Assembly (NCBI GenBank): GCA_012840085.1
Contig: DUMB01000001.1
Span: 1 to 64,000, forward strand
DNA length: 64,000 nt
DNA from: Clostridiaceae bacterium
GTDB taxonomy: Bacteria > Bacillota > Clostridia > Acetivibrionales > DUMB01
Reading direction: 5' to 3'
Shown here one piece after another: positions 44,222 through 52,383 of the stretch. The notes under the pieces are model-generated. The model was not told the origin of the DNA. It saw nothing but the letters and a program-made list of their open reading frames with translations, and ran no database searches. Numbering within the stretch: the stretch's first letter is position 1; each line of letters starts with the position of its first letter. A program made the translations under genes and the position numbers.

Positions 44222-45350
44222 ATGAAGCTGATCAGAATTGTTTTTACATTAATAATATGCTTGGCTGTTATTATGCTTGTATTTTCTGGAAATAATAAAA
44301 GAGGCTATGTTGAACTAAATAGCGTTCCGGAACACTCAAAGAAAAAAGAAATCTCATCTTTAAATAATAATAAAATTACAGTTGGTTTTTCTATAGCTAG
44401 CCTTCAGGAGGAAAGGTGGTTAATTGATCGAGATATATTTGTCACAAAATGTAACGAACTGGGAGCAGATGTTATTGTACAGTCAGCTAATGGTGATGCA
44501 AGGCTACAGATAGAACAATGCAGTAAATTACTTACTCAAGGTATTGATGTACTTGTAATTATATCCCAAGACTGTAAAAAGTCTTCTCTTATTGTTAATG
44601 AGGCAAATAAATTAAATATCCCCGTAGTAGCTTATGATAGACTTATTCTAGACTCATATGTTGATGCATATATATCATACGACAATGAAGAAATAGGGAA
44701 ATTACAAGCAAAGTACTTGGTTGAAAGGGCACCTAAAGGAAATTATATTGTTTTAGGGGGAGATAGTGCAGATTATTGCTCAATTCAGATAGAAAAAGGA
44801 AACATGGAGATTTTACAACCTTATATTGATAGAGGTGATATAAATATTATTGAAAAGCAGTGGGTGAAAGACTGGAATCCATCTGTAGCTAAAACAATAG
44901 TTGAGAATGTTTTAATGGTTAATAAAGATATTAAAGCAATTCTTGCACCAAATGATGGCACTGCGGGGGGGGGCTATACAGGCATTAGCTGAATATAAGC
45001 TTGCCGGTGAAGTTTTAGTTACTGGTCAGGATGCTGATTTGGCAGGCTGCCAGAGAATTGTTGAAGGGACACAGAGTATGACCGTATATGTACCAATAAG
45101 GGCTGAAGCTGAGGCTAATGCAGAGGCAGCAATTAAACTTGCCAAAGGTGAAAAATTTGTTGGTAATAATAAAGTTTATAATGGAAAGACGTATGTCCCG
45201 GCGTTAATTTTGGCTCCTATTTTAGTAGATAAAGAGAATATTATTGATACTGTAATAATGGATGGATATCGAAAATTTGAGGAAGTATTCAATAATATTC
45301 CAAGAGATAAATGGCCAAATTACCAAAAGACAAAAAGAAAAATACAATGA
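44222..45350 (+). pseudogene. Second XylF-type binding protein, frameshifted at a G9 run
   Basis: The first frame (44222-44992) encodes a membrane-anchored XylF-like protein without a lipobox Cys: QEERWLIDRDIFVTKCNELG, YDRLILDSYVDAYISYDNEE, VKDWNPSVAKTIVENVL, APNDGTAG. It stops just after a run of nine G (44965-44973). With eight G the frame would continue as AIQALAEYKLAGEVLVTGQD and on to 45350, matching the paralog at 28642. The intact product would be about 376 residues. The cause may be a real frameshift, phase variation or a homopolymer sequencing error. Placed after the sensor, kinase and regulator, it may be a second receptor or importer subunit. TTGGGGAGGGGAAGAA precedes the ATG. Confidence 0.8.
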
Positions 45351-45378
45351 TTACATTAGTTGAGAAAAAGCCATACAA

Positions 45379-45403
45379 AGCACCACATTAAATCAGTGGT
45401 GCT
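45379..45403. terminator. Bidirectional terminator between convergent genes
   Basis: AGCACCAC (45379-45386) pairs with GTGGTGCT (45396-45403). On the minus strand the stem is followed by TTTGTATGGCTTTTT; on the plus strand by CTCTTCAGCCTCTTGTTTTG, a weaker tail. It overlaps the end of the cupin gene. Confidence 0.65.
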
Positions 45404-45965
45404 CTTCAGCCTCTTGTTTTGTTTTATGGACCGTACCGTGCGGATGTTCCGGTGGTGCATAAATGGAGTACAATTTAAGGGGTGTACGCCCTGTATTGAT
45501 TATATTATGCCATTTGCCGGCAGGTATAAATATTGCATAGTCATCTTCAACTCTCTGCCGGAAATTCAGGTTATCCTTGCTGTTTCCCATCATTACAAGT
45601 CCCTGACCACGTTCAATGCGTATGAATTGGTCGACATTAGGATGTACTTCCAAACCTATATCCTCTCCTACATTGATGCTCATCAGAGTCAGCTGCAAGT
45701 GCTTTCCTGTCCACAAAGCAGTACGGAAAGTATTATTCTGTATGGCGGCTTCTTCAATATCAACTACAAAGGGGTCAGGCCCATAGTCTTTTAATCTGAT
45801 AGTTTGCGTCGGATGGTTTGGGTAGTGCACCGGTTGGTTTGCCCAGTCAGGATAAGGATAACCTTGCTGGTTATACATGTACGGGTTGTGCATTTGAGTG
45901 CTAAAGTACTGTGAATAGGGACATAAATTGTAGTCATTATAATATGGATTATAATTGTTATACAT
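45393..45965 (-). CDS. Cupin-domain protein with Asn/Tyr-rich N-terminus
   Basis: About 190 residues. The first 50 are rich in Asn, Tyr and Pro (YNNYNPYYNDYNLC, NPYMYNQQGYPYP), a composition seen in spore-coat and surface proteins. The C-terminal 130 residues form a single cupin: LTLMSINVGEDIGLEVHPNV, QFIRIERGQGLVMM, IFIPAGKWHNIIN, LKLYSIYAPPEHP, with His residues that could bind a metal. The function is not known. AGAAAGGAT favours the ATG at 45965; an in-frame ATG at 45974 touches the ribosome site. Convergent with the frameshifted XylF-like gene. Confidence 0.75.
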   Translation of the reverse strand: MYNNYNPYYNDYNLCPYSQYFSTQMHNPYMYNQQGYPYPDWANQPVHYPNHPTQTIRLKDYGPDPFVVDIEEAAIQNNTFRTALWTGKHLQLTLMSINVGEDIGLEVHPNVDQFIRIERGQGLVMMGNSKDNLNFRQRVEDDYAIFIPAGKWHNIINTGRTPLKLYSIYAPPEHPHGTVHKTKQEAEEHH

Positions 45966-45993
45966 GTTGTTCATCCTTTCTTATATGTAATCT

Positions 45994-46205
45994 TCGCTTT
46001 CATATTAACTGCCGGGTTGCGGCTTCCGGAAGTAAATCCCGGAAGACCGCAACTTAAGAGTTCATGAAAGCAGGGCAATGGCAGCTACTCTTTTTTCATG
46101 AAAGCGGTGTAATGGCAGTTAATTCGTTTAAATGAGCTTGCCGGTTGATTGTTGTACAAACAGGCAATGCAGCATAACACTTATGATCCGCTTTCTATTA
46201 ATATA
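45994..46205. repeat. Structured dispersed repeat, copy A (two hairpins)
   Basis: Located in a 570-base spacer with no gene. Hairpin 1 at 46016-46053 is GTTGCGG-CTTCCGG / CCGGAAG-A-CCGCAAC, a 14-bp stem with one bulge. A second hairpin region near 46138-46170 has TTGCC / GGCAA flanking GTTGTACAAAC. ATATTAA-like ends flank the unit. The same order of parts recurs at 53644-53775, and a partial copy (TTGTTGCGCCAGGCAATGAT) lies near 46297. Copy A carries about 80 extra bases between its hairpins, including ATGAAAGC twice. Confidence 0.6.
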
Positions 46206-46424
46206 ATATGATTTATGTCGAGTAGATGTGAGCAGGTTGATGTTATTCATACCGAAGATACACATTCTCTTTACCTGAATGTCCTTTTGCATTAACTTGT
46301 TGCGCCAGGCAATGATACAGCATTATGCAGAGACGCAGAGCCGGTTTTTATCAGCTCTTGAGCTCGTAACTCCTGCTATCAAAATTCTGCTATCGAAAAG
46401 TTTGTGCAACAAGTTAAAACACTA

Positions 46425-46469
46425 TTGACAAAATCGTAAATACTGTATATACTGTATATATACAGTATA
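46425..46469 (+). promoter_or_regulatory. Promoter and 22-bp palindromic operator of the YtrA-type operon
   Basis: TTGACA (46425-46430), a 17-base spacer, and TATACT (46448-46453). A perfect palindrome spans 46448-46469 (TATACTGTATA / TATACAGTATA), with an extra TACTGTATA half-site at 46441. The palindrome covers the -10 box, as expected for repression by the GntR protein encoded next. Confidence 0.8.
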
Positions 46470-46544
46470 CTTGAATTATATGCACAGTATAAACAGTAGC
46501 AAATATAAGAATAAATACAAGCAAATATAAGGAGAGGGAGGCAA

Positions 46545-46919
46545 TTGAATATCATAATATCCAATTCATCCGATAAGCCAATTTATGATCAGATTGTTGA
46601 GCAAATCAAAACCTATATCATAAATGGCGAATTAAAAGAGGCTGAGATGCTGCCTTCCATAAGAAATCTCGCAAAAGAACTTCAAATAAGTGTCATTACT
46701 ACGAAAAGAGCTTATGAAGAACTTGAGAGGGAAGGCTACATTGTAAGTGTGCCGGGTAAAGGTTCATTTGTATCGGCAAAAAACAAGGAACTGCTTAAAG
46801 AAGCGAGGGTAAGAATTGTAGAGGAAAAATTGTCAGAAGCAATATCTACTGCAAAGACAATAGACATTCCACTGAGTGAATTACAGAAGATGCTTGAAAT
46901 TTTATATGAGGAGGTATAA
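46545..46919 (+). CDS. GntR-family regulator, YtrA subfamily
   Basis: A 124-residue short GntR protein. The winged helix-turn-helix occupies residues about 10-78 (PIYDQIVEQIKTYIINGELK, LPSIRNLAKELQISVITTKR, YEELEREGYIVSVPGKGSFV), followed by a short helical dimerisation tail, the YtrA layout. TTG start with GGAGAGGGAGG upstream. It precedes an ABC ATPase by one base between stop and start, and sits behind a palindromic operator, so it most likely represses its own operon until an envelope stress or antibiotic signal appears. Confidence 0.88.
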   Translation: MNIIISNSSDKPIYDQIVEQIKTYIINGELKEAEMLPSIRNLAKELQISVITTKRAYEELEREGYIVSVPGKGSFVSAKNKELLKEARVRIVEEKLSEAISTAKTIDIPLSELQKMLEILYEEV

Positions 46920-46920
46920 T

Positions 46921-47787
46921 ATGGCACCGGTTTTGGAAATAAAAGGTCTTAGCAAAAGATTTAAAGATTTCAGTCTTAAAGATATAAATTTATCTTTGTG
47001 CAGCGGATATATAATGGGTTTTATAGGTCCGAACGGCGCAGGTAAAAGTACAACAATAAAACTTATAATGAACCTTATTAAGAAGGATGAAGGGGAAATT
47101 AAAATTTTTGGCATGGATAATATTAAAAATGAGCAGGAGGTAAAAAACAGAATAGGATTTGTGCTGGATGAAAACTATTTTTATGAAGAGTTGACAGTTG
47201 AAGAGATGAGATGGGTGCTTGCACCTGCTTATAAGGACTGGAATGAAAATACTTTTCAGAAATATTTGAAGGAATTCCAATTGCCACCTAAAAAGAAAAT
47301 TAAGGAATTGTCGAAAGGGATGAAAATGAAATTTTCACTGGCAATTGCATTATCCCATAATGCAGACTTGCTGATAATGGATGAACCGACTTCAGGTCTT
47401 GACCCTCTTGTAAGAAGCGAGCTTTTAGATATTTTGTCTGAAGTTATACAGGATGAAAACAAAGCGGTTTTCTTTTCCACTCATATCACATCTGATCTTG
47501 ATAAGATTGCAGATTTTATAACAATGATAAATCAGGGTGAAATTATATTGAGCATGCCAAAAGATGATATATTAAATAATTATGGAATTGTAAAAGGTGG
47601 AAGGGAACTTTTGAATAGCGACAGCAGGAACAGTTTTATCGGTATAAAAGAGAATAAATTCGGTTTTGAAGGCTTGACTAAAGACAGAAAACAGGCAAAA
47701 AAGATTTTCGGAGATAAAGTTGTAATTGAAAAACCTACACTTGAGGATGTAATGCTATATTATGTGAGGGGGAATCATAATGTATAA
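46921..47787 (+). CDS. ABC transporter ATPase (YtrB/BcrA type)
   Basis: A 288-residue ATPase: Walker A GPNGAGKSTTIK, Q-loop region RIGFVLDENYFYEELTVEEM, signature ELSKGMKMK in place of LSGGQ, Walker B LLIMDEPTSGLD, and the switch His in FFSTHITSD. The domain is followed by a short C-terminal extension. ATG 46921 follows GAGGAGGTATAAT. It overlaps the permease gene by 8 bases. GntR-controlled ATPase-permease pairs of this type act in envelope stress or peptide-antibiotic response; the substrate is unknown. Confidence 0.9.
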   Translation: MAPVLEIKGLSKRFKDFSLKDINLSLCSGYIMGFIGPNGAGKSTTIKLIMNLIKKDEGEIKIFGMDNIKNEQEVKNRIGFVLDENYFYEELTVEEMRWVLAPAYKDWNENTFQKYLKEFQLPPKKKIKELSKGMKMKFSLAIALSHNADLLIMDEPTSGLDPLVRSELLDILSEVIQDENKAVFFSTHITSDLDKIADFITMINQGEIILSMPKDDILNNYGIVKGGRELLNSDSRNSFIGIKENKFGFEGLTKDRKQAKKIFGDKVVIEKPTLEDVMLYYVRGNHNV

Positions 47788-48439
47788 CCTGGTTATAAAA
47801 GATATACTCGTTCAAAAGAAACAGTTCGTTTTTGCTTTTGCATATATTTTGCTTATTATATTTGCTTTTCAAGGCTTGGGAGAAGCTAAGTTTGCGGCAG
47901 GTATTGTGGCATTCACCTATATGCTTGTGATGACTTCCTGTGCATATGAGGATAAAAATAAAGCTGATGTTATGCTTAACTGTCTGCCATTGAAAAAATC
48001 AACTATTGTATTGGCAAAATATATATCCGTATTTTTGTATTTTGTTTTAGGAACAGCAGCATATTTGATATTCCAATATATAATTGGCAGCATGGGATTT
48101 TCGATAGAAATTTATCCTTTAACTTTGGAAAACTTTGTAGGTGGACTGGTAGCGGTAAGTTTATTGTCCGGAATATATCTCCCGGTTTTCTTCAAGGTAG
48201 GATATATGAAGACAAAAATATTAAACTTCATATTGTTCTTTGGATTTTTCTTTGGGATTTCATTTTTGATTGGCATTCTTAAAGATTATCAAGACGGTGC
48301 CTTATTGAAAAATATTACTGAATTTTTACAATATAAAAGTGGTGCTTTTATTGCGGCAATAATTCTTGCTTTAGTGTTTGTCTTTCTGTCTATATCTTAT
48401 TATATATCCTTGAAGTTATATAAAAGCAGGGAGTTTTAG
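47780..48439 (+). CDS. ABC-2 type transporter permease
   Basis: A 219-residue protein with six hydrophobic segments (FVFAFAYILLIIFAF; IVAFTYMLVMTSC; YISVFLYFVLGTAAYLIF; FVGGLVAVSLLSGIYLPVF; ILFFGFFFGISFLIGIL; AIILALVFVFLSISYYI). The short cytoplasmic stretch AYEDKNKADVMLNCLPLKKS, typical of ABC-2 permeases beside YtrB-like ATPases, lies after TM2. Its start overlaps the ATPase end (GTGAGGGGGAATCATA upstream), so it is coupled. It forms the membrane half of the exporter. Confidence 0.85.
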   Translation: MYNLVIKDILVQKKQFVFAFAYILLIIFAFQGLGEAKFAAGIVAFTYMLVMTSCAYEDKNKADVMLNCLPLKKSTIVLAKYISVFLYFVLGTAAYLIFQYIIGSMGFSIEIYPLTLENFVGGLVAVSLLSGIYLPVFFKVGYMKTKILNFILFFGFFFGISFLIGILKDYQDGALLKNITEFLQYKSGAFIAAIILALVFVFLSISYYISLKLYKSREF

Positions 48440-48443
48440 TCAC

Positions 48444-48487
48444 AAAAAGTTCACCGGCCAGGCAGAGGCTAACCGGTGAGCTTTTTT
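48444..48487. terminator. Bidirectional terminator
   Basis: AAAAAGTTCACCGG (48444-48457) pairs with CCGGTGAGCTTTTT (48473-48486), an approximately 14-bp stem with one G-U pair. T runs flank it on both strands. It separates the convergent ABC permease and uroporphyrinogen-decarboxylase-like genes. Confidence 0.85.
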
Positions 48488-48512
48488 CATATTTGCCAGG
48501 TTGCGGCTTAAA

Positions 48513-49757
48513 TTAATAGCTTTGTACTACTTCCATAGCGATTTCAGCCCATTTTGTCAGACGTTCCGGTTGGAATTTGACAGTGGAGATGTCCTTTAAA
48601 ATAAACTCAAGGTTAACGTTGTTTGCCTTTGCTACATCCAGTGTGTATTTCAGGTCAGCTCTGACAGCATCCCAGTCAACATTAGTCTCCGCAATAAATG
48701 CCGGTGAAGGTTTATTTGACATAATCAGCTTGTCACCGATGTTTTCGGCAAAATTCTTTCTGTCACTCCATGGGCTGCATGATACTTTTCTCACATTGGG
48801 TATTCTTTTAACTACATCCAGTCTGTCATCCAGACGGTCGCAACATCCATAGTAAATCATTCCGAAGTATTCAGCCATTTTTGAGATATATGGAAGTTCA
48901 AATTCCTCAGTTACCTTTGGTGAAACAGATGTGAAAAGCTGTGCAAGACCAAATGCCCAGGAGTTTTGTGATACAGGGCCTTTGCCCTTTCCGCAGTCGG
49001 GAAGCAGTTCATCTGTATACACATATGAGCAGTGGCAGGTGTTTGAAATATCATTATGGACCTTCAGCTCATTTGCAGCTTTAATGCCGGCAATAGTAGC
49101 ATCTGTTATCCTTTCCATGCAGGCATGTATAAATTCAGGACGGTCCATAATTTCAAAATAGGCGTCTTCAACCCCCATAAGCGTAGTCAGGTAGTCCCAT
49201 ACTCCAAGGTGGAATTGAATGCCATGTCCCTGAATGACAGGTGCTACGCCGTCAAAAATTTCTTTTGCCTGTTGAAAATGCAGTTCACTTAACTCATTAT
49301 CAACAGTTATCTTAATATCAGTAATCTTTTCAATATCTTCATAATCATTTAATACCCTTTTAAAGTGCCTTGCGGGTGCGGTGGAATCTTTGTTTAACTC
49401 CAGTTTTTCCGAGTCTTCGGTTAATCCGTAACCGGAATTTACAATTTCCTTAGGTATTGTTATAAAGGGTTCAATAACCATATCAACAGGGAAGTGTTTC
49501 CACATGTAAATTTTTTTGCGCAACTCCAATTCTATTTCCCTGAAAAACGGGTCTTCAACAAGGCAAGTCAATTCATCATTGATATTCAGTTCGTTCCAGG
49601 GCAGTTGGTCAATGCAAACCATTGGACGTTGCATTTTGCTCCGGTTAAGGGCTTTCCATAACTCAATTTTTTCCTTTTGTACAGGCAATGTTGCAATTTC
49701 CATATATTCTTGACCAAGTTTACGGAGAACTTCTTTGTCCTTTATAGAAATTGACAT
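48513..49757 (-). CDS. Uroporphyrinogen-decarboxylase-fold protein (URO-D/MtaA-like)
   Basis: A 414-residue protein of the URO-D superfamily, which includes corrinoid-dependent methyltransferases. Seen: RPMVCIDQLPWNELN near the start, VIQGHGIQFHLGVWDYLTTL, SNTCHCSYVYTDELLPDCGK, ISKMAEYFGMIYYGCCDRLD and RKVSCSPWSDRKNFAENIG. The C-terminal region has the barrel-type pattern NVDWDAVRADLKYTLDVAKA. The paired Cys (GCCDRLD) and His could bind zinc, as in methyltransferases, but the substrate cannot be told. It is divergent from an AraC gene whose product is the likely regulator. GTTCAAGGAGTGATTTTGAT precedes the ATG. Confidence 0.8.
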   Translation of the reverse strand: MSISIKDKEVLRKLGQEYMEIATLPVQKEKIELWKALNRSKMQRPMVCIDQLPWNELNINDELTCLVEDPFFREIELELRKKIYMWKHFPVDMVIEPFITIPKEIVNSGYGLTEDSEKLELNKDSTAPARHFKRVLNDYEDIEKITDIKITVDNELSELHFQQAKEIFDGVAPVIQGHGIQFHLGVWDYLTTLMGVEDAYFEIMDRPEFIHACMERITDATIAGIKAANELKVHNDISNTCHCSYVYTDELLPDCGKGKGPVSQNSWAFGLAQLFTSVSPKVTEEFELPYISKMAEYFGMIYYGCCDRLDDRLDVVKRIPNVRKVSCSPWSDRKNFAENIGDKLIMSNKPSPAFIAETNVDWDAVRADLKYTLDVAKANNVNLEFILKDISTVKFQPERLTKWAEIAMEVVQSY

Positions 49758-49850
49758 ATCAAAATCACTCCTTGAACTTTAATATAATAAATTGTACTGC
49801 ACAAAAAATATATAAATAAACTTCATAATTTGTCTTATATTACGCAAAAA

Positions 49851-49879
49851 TTGACTTTTTAATTAAATTAGACTAATAT
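49851..49879 (+). promoter_or_regulatory. Sigma-A type promoter for the AraC gene at 49944
   Basis: TTGACT (49851-49856), a 17-base spacer, TAATAT (49874-49879). It lies in the 186-base divergent spacer shared with the URO-D-like gene. Confidence 0.55.
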
Positions 49880-49943
49880 GAATATGTTGTAATATGAGAA
49901 TGATGTTATTTTCCGGAATGTATCCGGCTTGGAGTTGATTATT

Positions 49944-50678
49944 ATGCTGTTGGAATATGGAAATGTAATTTGCGGACCTGATTGGGAAATAGACGAAAAA
50001 ATTCCCTTGGGATTTTCCAGAGTGTATTATGTGTATGACGGAGAAGTACACTATACTGATGAACAATGCAGCACATACCTTAAGAAAGGATACCTGTATA
50101 TATTCCCATCTGCCTCAATATACAGTATGAAGCAAAACATTCACAATCCGCTGCAATGTACATTTATGCATATCGACTTTTTCCCATCCATCCTGACAGA
50201 ACTTGTGGAGGTGCAGGTGGATAATCTCCCGGCTTTAAAGCATTTTCTTCTTTCAATTGCAGAGAGCATAAATGCTGATGATATAAAGTTGCTTCATGCA
50301 ATGGTGGATGTTTTTAAAATCTACTGCAGAGAGCATCAATTAATCACTTCGCCTGAAAGCAGGATATCCAGATTGCTGTTATATATAGCCGACCACATTG
50401 AAGAGAAACTAACTGTTGAAGAATTGAGCAGAATAGCAGGATATAATGTGCAGTACTTTGTCCGGCTTTTCAAGCGTAACATAGGATGCAGCCCTTACCA
50501 GTATATAACAAGTTACAGACTAAAGGAAGCAAGAAAAATGCTCAGGACTGATGCTCCCATTACTGAAATTGCAAAAAAGACAGGTTTTAATGACATTAAA
50601 TCCTTTAGCAGGAGCTTTAAGAAGAAATTTGGTGTGTCTCCCTCCAGGTTCAGAAATGTCTACGTCAGTCAGCCATAA
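49944..50678 (+). CDS. AraC-family transcriptional regulator
   Basis: A 244-residue regulator. The N-terminal part is a cupin-like sensor (VYYVYDGEVHYTDEQCSTYL, KKGYLYIFPSASIYSM). The C-terminal 100 residues are the AraC DNA-binding domain: LTVEELSRIAGYNVQYFVRL and ITEIAKKTGFNDIKSFSRSF, ending GVSPSRFRN. The ATG at 49944 is preferred over the TTG at 49929, which lies within the Shine-Dalgarno area. It is divergent from the URO-D-like gene, so it probably regulates that gene (inference). Confidence 0.85.
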   Translation: MLLEYGNVICGPDWEIDEKIPLGFSRVYYVYDGEVHYTDEQCSTYLKKGYLYIFPSASIYSMKQNIHNPLQCTFMHIDFFPSILTELVEVQVDNLPALKHFLLSIAESINADDIKLLHAMVDVFKIYCREHQLITSPESRISRLLLYIADHIEEKLTVEELSRIAGYNVQYFVRLFKRNIGCSPYQYITSYRLKEARKMLRTDAPITEIAKKTGFNDIKSFSRSFKKKFGVSPSRFRNVYVSQP

Positions 50679-50794
50679 ACCTGTTTGAATTATTGACGTT
50701 TTTAAAAACAGGAAAACATGCTATACTATAGAAAAACAGGTAAAACAGGTTTAAGCTGCAACAAGTTGAATCAAGAATGGATGAGATGTGATTT

Positions 50795-51709
50795 ATGTCC
50801 AATAATGGAAAATACCCGGATAGTGGAGACAAACAGTATATTACAACAGCAAAAATAAAGATTAAGGAAAACATCAGTATATTTAAATGCCCTGTTTGCG
50901 GTGGCAGGATGGAGCTTGACAGCTTTAAAAGCCTTATCTGCTTAAAAAGGCATTGTTTTGATATATCCAGGAACGGTTACGTGAATCTGCTGCTTAATGC
51001 AGGCAAGTCACAGTATGATAAGGAAATGTTTGAATCAAGAAACGTTATATGCAACATGGGTTTTTTTGATCCTATGATTGACGCTGTCGCGGGCATAATC
51101 AGCCAAAATATGTCCGGTTTTGATTCAAACAATATAAAAGTATTGGATGCAGGATGTGGTGAAGGCTTTCATTTATCCGGAATAATAAACGCCTTGCATA
51201 AAGAGGGCGAAATAAACTTGCAGGGAGTGGGGATTGACATATCCAAGGGAGGCATACAAATCGCTGCAAAAAAATATAAGGAGATTATTTGGTGTGTAGC
51301 TGATTTATCAAGGATTCCCTTTATGGATAAACAGTTTGATGTAATCCTGAACATTCTTTCACCGTCAAATTACGGTGAGTTTAAAAGAATTATAAATAAT
51401 GGAGGAATTCTGATTAAAGTAGTTCCTGGCAACGATTATCTCAGAGAACTGAGGAAGGTATTTTATAAGGAAACTGAAAAAGAAACATATTCAAGCAACA
51501 GAGTAATGGAACATTTCAGAAACAACTTTAATCTGACAGATATACAGAGTGTGCGGTACAGTGTAGAATTAAGCAAAGATGAACTTGGGCACTTAATAAA
51601 AATGACACCCTTATCGTGGGGCGCAACAGAGGATAAAGTTCAAAAAGTATTAAACGAAGGTATCGATTGTATAACTGCAGATTTCAATATAATGACAGGA
51701 AGAGGCTGA
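50795..51709 (+). CDS. rlmA: 23S rRNA (guanine-N1) methyltransferase, RlmA type
   Basis: A 304-residue RNA methyltransferase. An N-terminal zinc finger is visible (IFKCPVCGGRM, then LICLKRHCFD: CxxC and CxxxHC), followed by the family stretch ISRNGYVNLLLNAGKSQYDK and a SAM domain with VLDAGCGEGFHLSGI (motif I), GVGIDISKGGI, CVADLSRIPFMDKQFDVILN and LSPSNYGEFKRIINNGGILI. RlmA enzymes methylate G745 or G748 of 23S rRNA; the RlmA-II form affects macrolide (tylosin) response. Which base is targeted is not decided. The ribosome binding site is weak (GATGAGATG). Confidence 0.85.
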   Translation: MSNNGKYPDSGDKQYITTAKIKIKENISIFKCPVCGGRMELDSFKSLICLKRHCFDISRNGYVNLLLNAGKSQYDKEMFESRNVICNMGFFDPMIDAVAGIISQNMSGFDSNNIKVLDAGCGEGFHLSGIINALHKEGEINLQGVGIDISKGGIQIAAKKYKEIIWCVADLSRIPFMDKQFDVILNILSPSNYGEFKRIINNGGILIKVVPGNDYLRELRKVFYKETEKETYSSNRVMEHFRNNFNLTDIQSVRYSVELSKDELGHLIKMTPLSWGATEDKVQKVLNEGIDCITADFNIMTGRG

Positions 51710-51747
51710 CTTATTTATATAACTAATATTTTATAATGGAGGGTTTT

Positions 51748-52383
51748 ATGAAAAAAGATTCTGTTAAACCTGATAGAATATTATACGTTATTTCGGTATT
51801 AATTTTTTTATGCGGAATGGCTCTGTTTGCCTACTTGCTGATGACAGGAATTTCTTCAACTGTAAGTAAAATAGATACCAGGGTGGTTATGCCCGGGACG
51901 GAAACGATTGAATTTACAGAAACAGGCAAATATACTATTTATTTTGAGCAACGCAGCAATATGTATGGAAAGATTTATGAAACTAATGATATAAACGGAC
52001 TGACACTTTCACTGAGGAATATTGAGACAGGAGAGGAATTAGAGCTAATCAATACGGCATTTGAATCAAGTTACAATGTAGGCAGCCGCAAGGGAAAAAG
52101 CATATTTAATTTTAAAGTGGAAAAAGCCGGGAAGTATGAAATAAGAGGATGGTATGAGTCGGATAAAGATCAAAAGGTTGTGCTTGCTATAGGAAAAGGT
52201 TTTGTTACTGCATTGGTCCGGACCATTTTATTATGTATTGTAACGTTTTTTGCATCCGTTGGAGTTTCTGTAATAATTTTTATCTACACCTTTAATAAAC
52301 GAAAGCGCAACAGAATATTAAATGAAATGCACAATAGCATATTAAATACACAACAGAGTGTTGAGGGGGACAAGAACCAATGA
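51748..52383 (+). CDS. Membrane protein of unknown function, two spans
   Basis: A 211-residue protein with TM1 at about residues 12-35 (ILYVISVLIFLCGMALFAYL) and TM2 at about 150-178 (LVRTILLCIVTFFASVGVSV). Between them is an extracellular beta-rich domain: TRVVMPGTETIEFTETGKYT, LSLRNIETGEELELINT and FNFKVEKAGKYEIRGWYESD. The C-terminal cytoplasmic tail is basic (NKRKRNR). I do not recognise the family. The ATG at 51748 follows ATGGAGGGTTTT. It overlaps the acetyltransferase gene by four bases (ATGA), so the two are coupled. Confidence 0.7.
   Translation: MKKDSVKPDRILYVISVLIFLCGMALFAYLLMTGISSTVSKIDTRVVMPGTETIEFTETGKYTIYFEQRSNMYGKIYETNDINGLTLSLRNIETGEELELINTAFESSYNVGSRKGKSIFNFKVEKAGKYEIRGWYESDKDQKVVLAIGKGFVTALVRTILLCIVTFFASVGVSVIIFIYTFNKRKRNRILNEMHNSILNTQQSVEGDKNQ

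Noticed and set aside
45360..45794. 144-codon plus-strand frame opposite the cupin gene
   Set aside because: The minus-strand cupin motifs are convincing; this frame is antisense noise.
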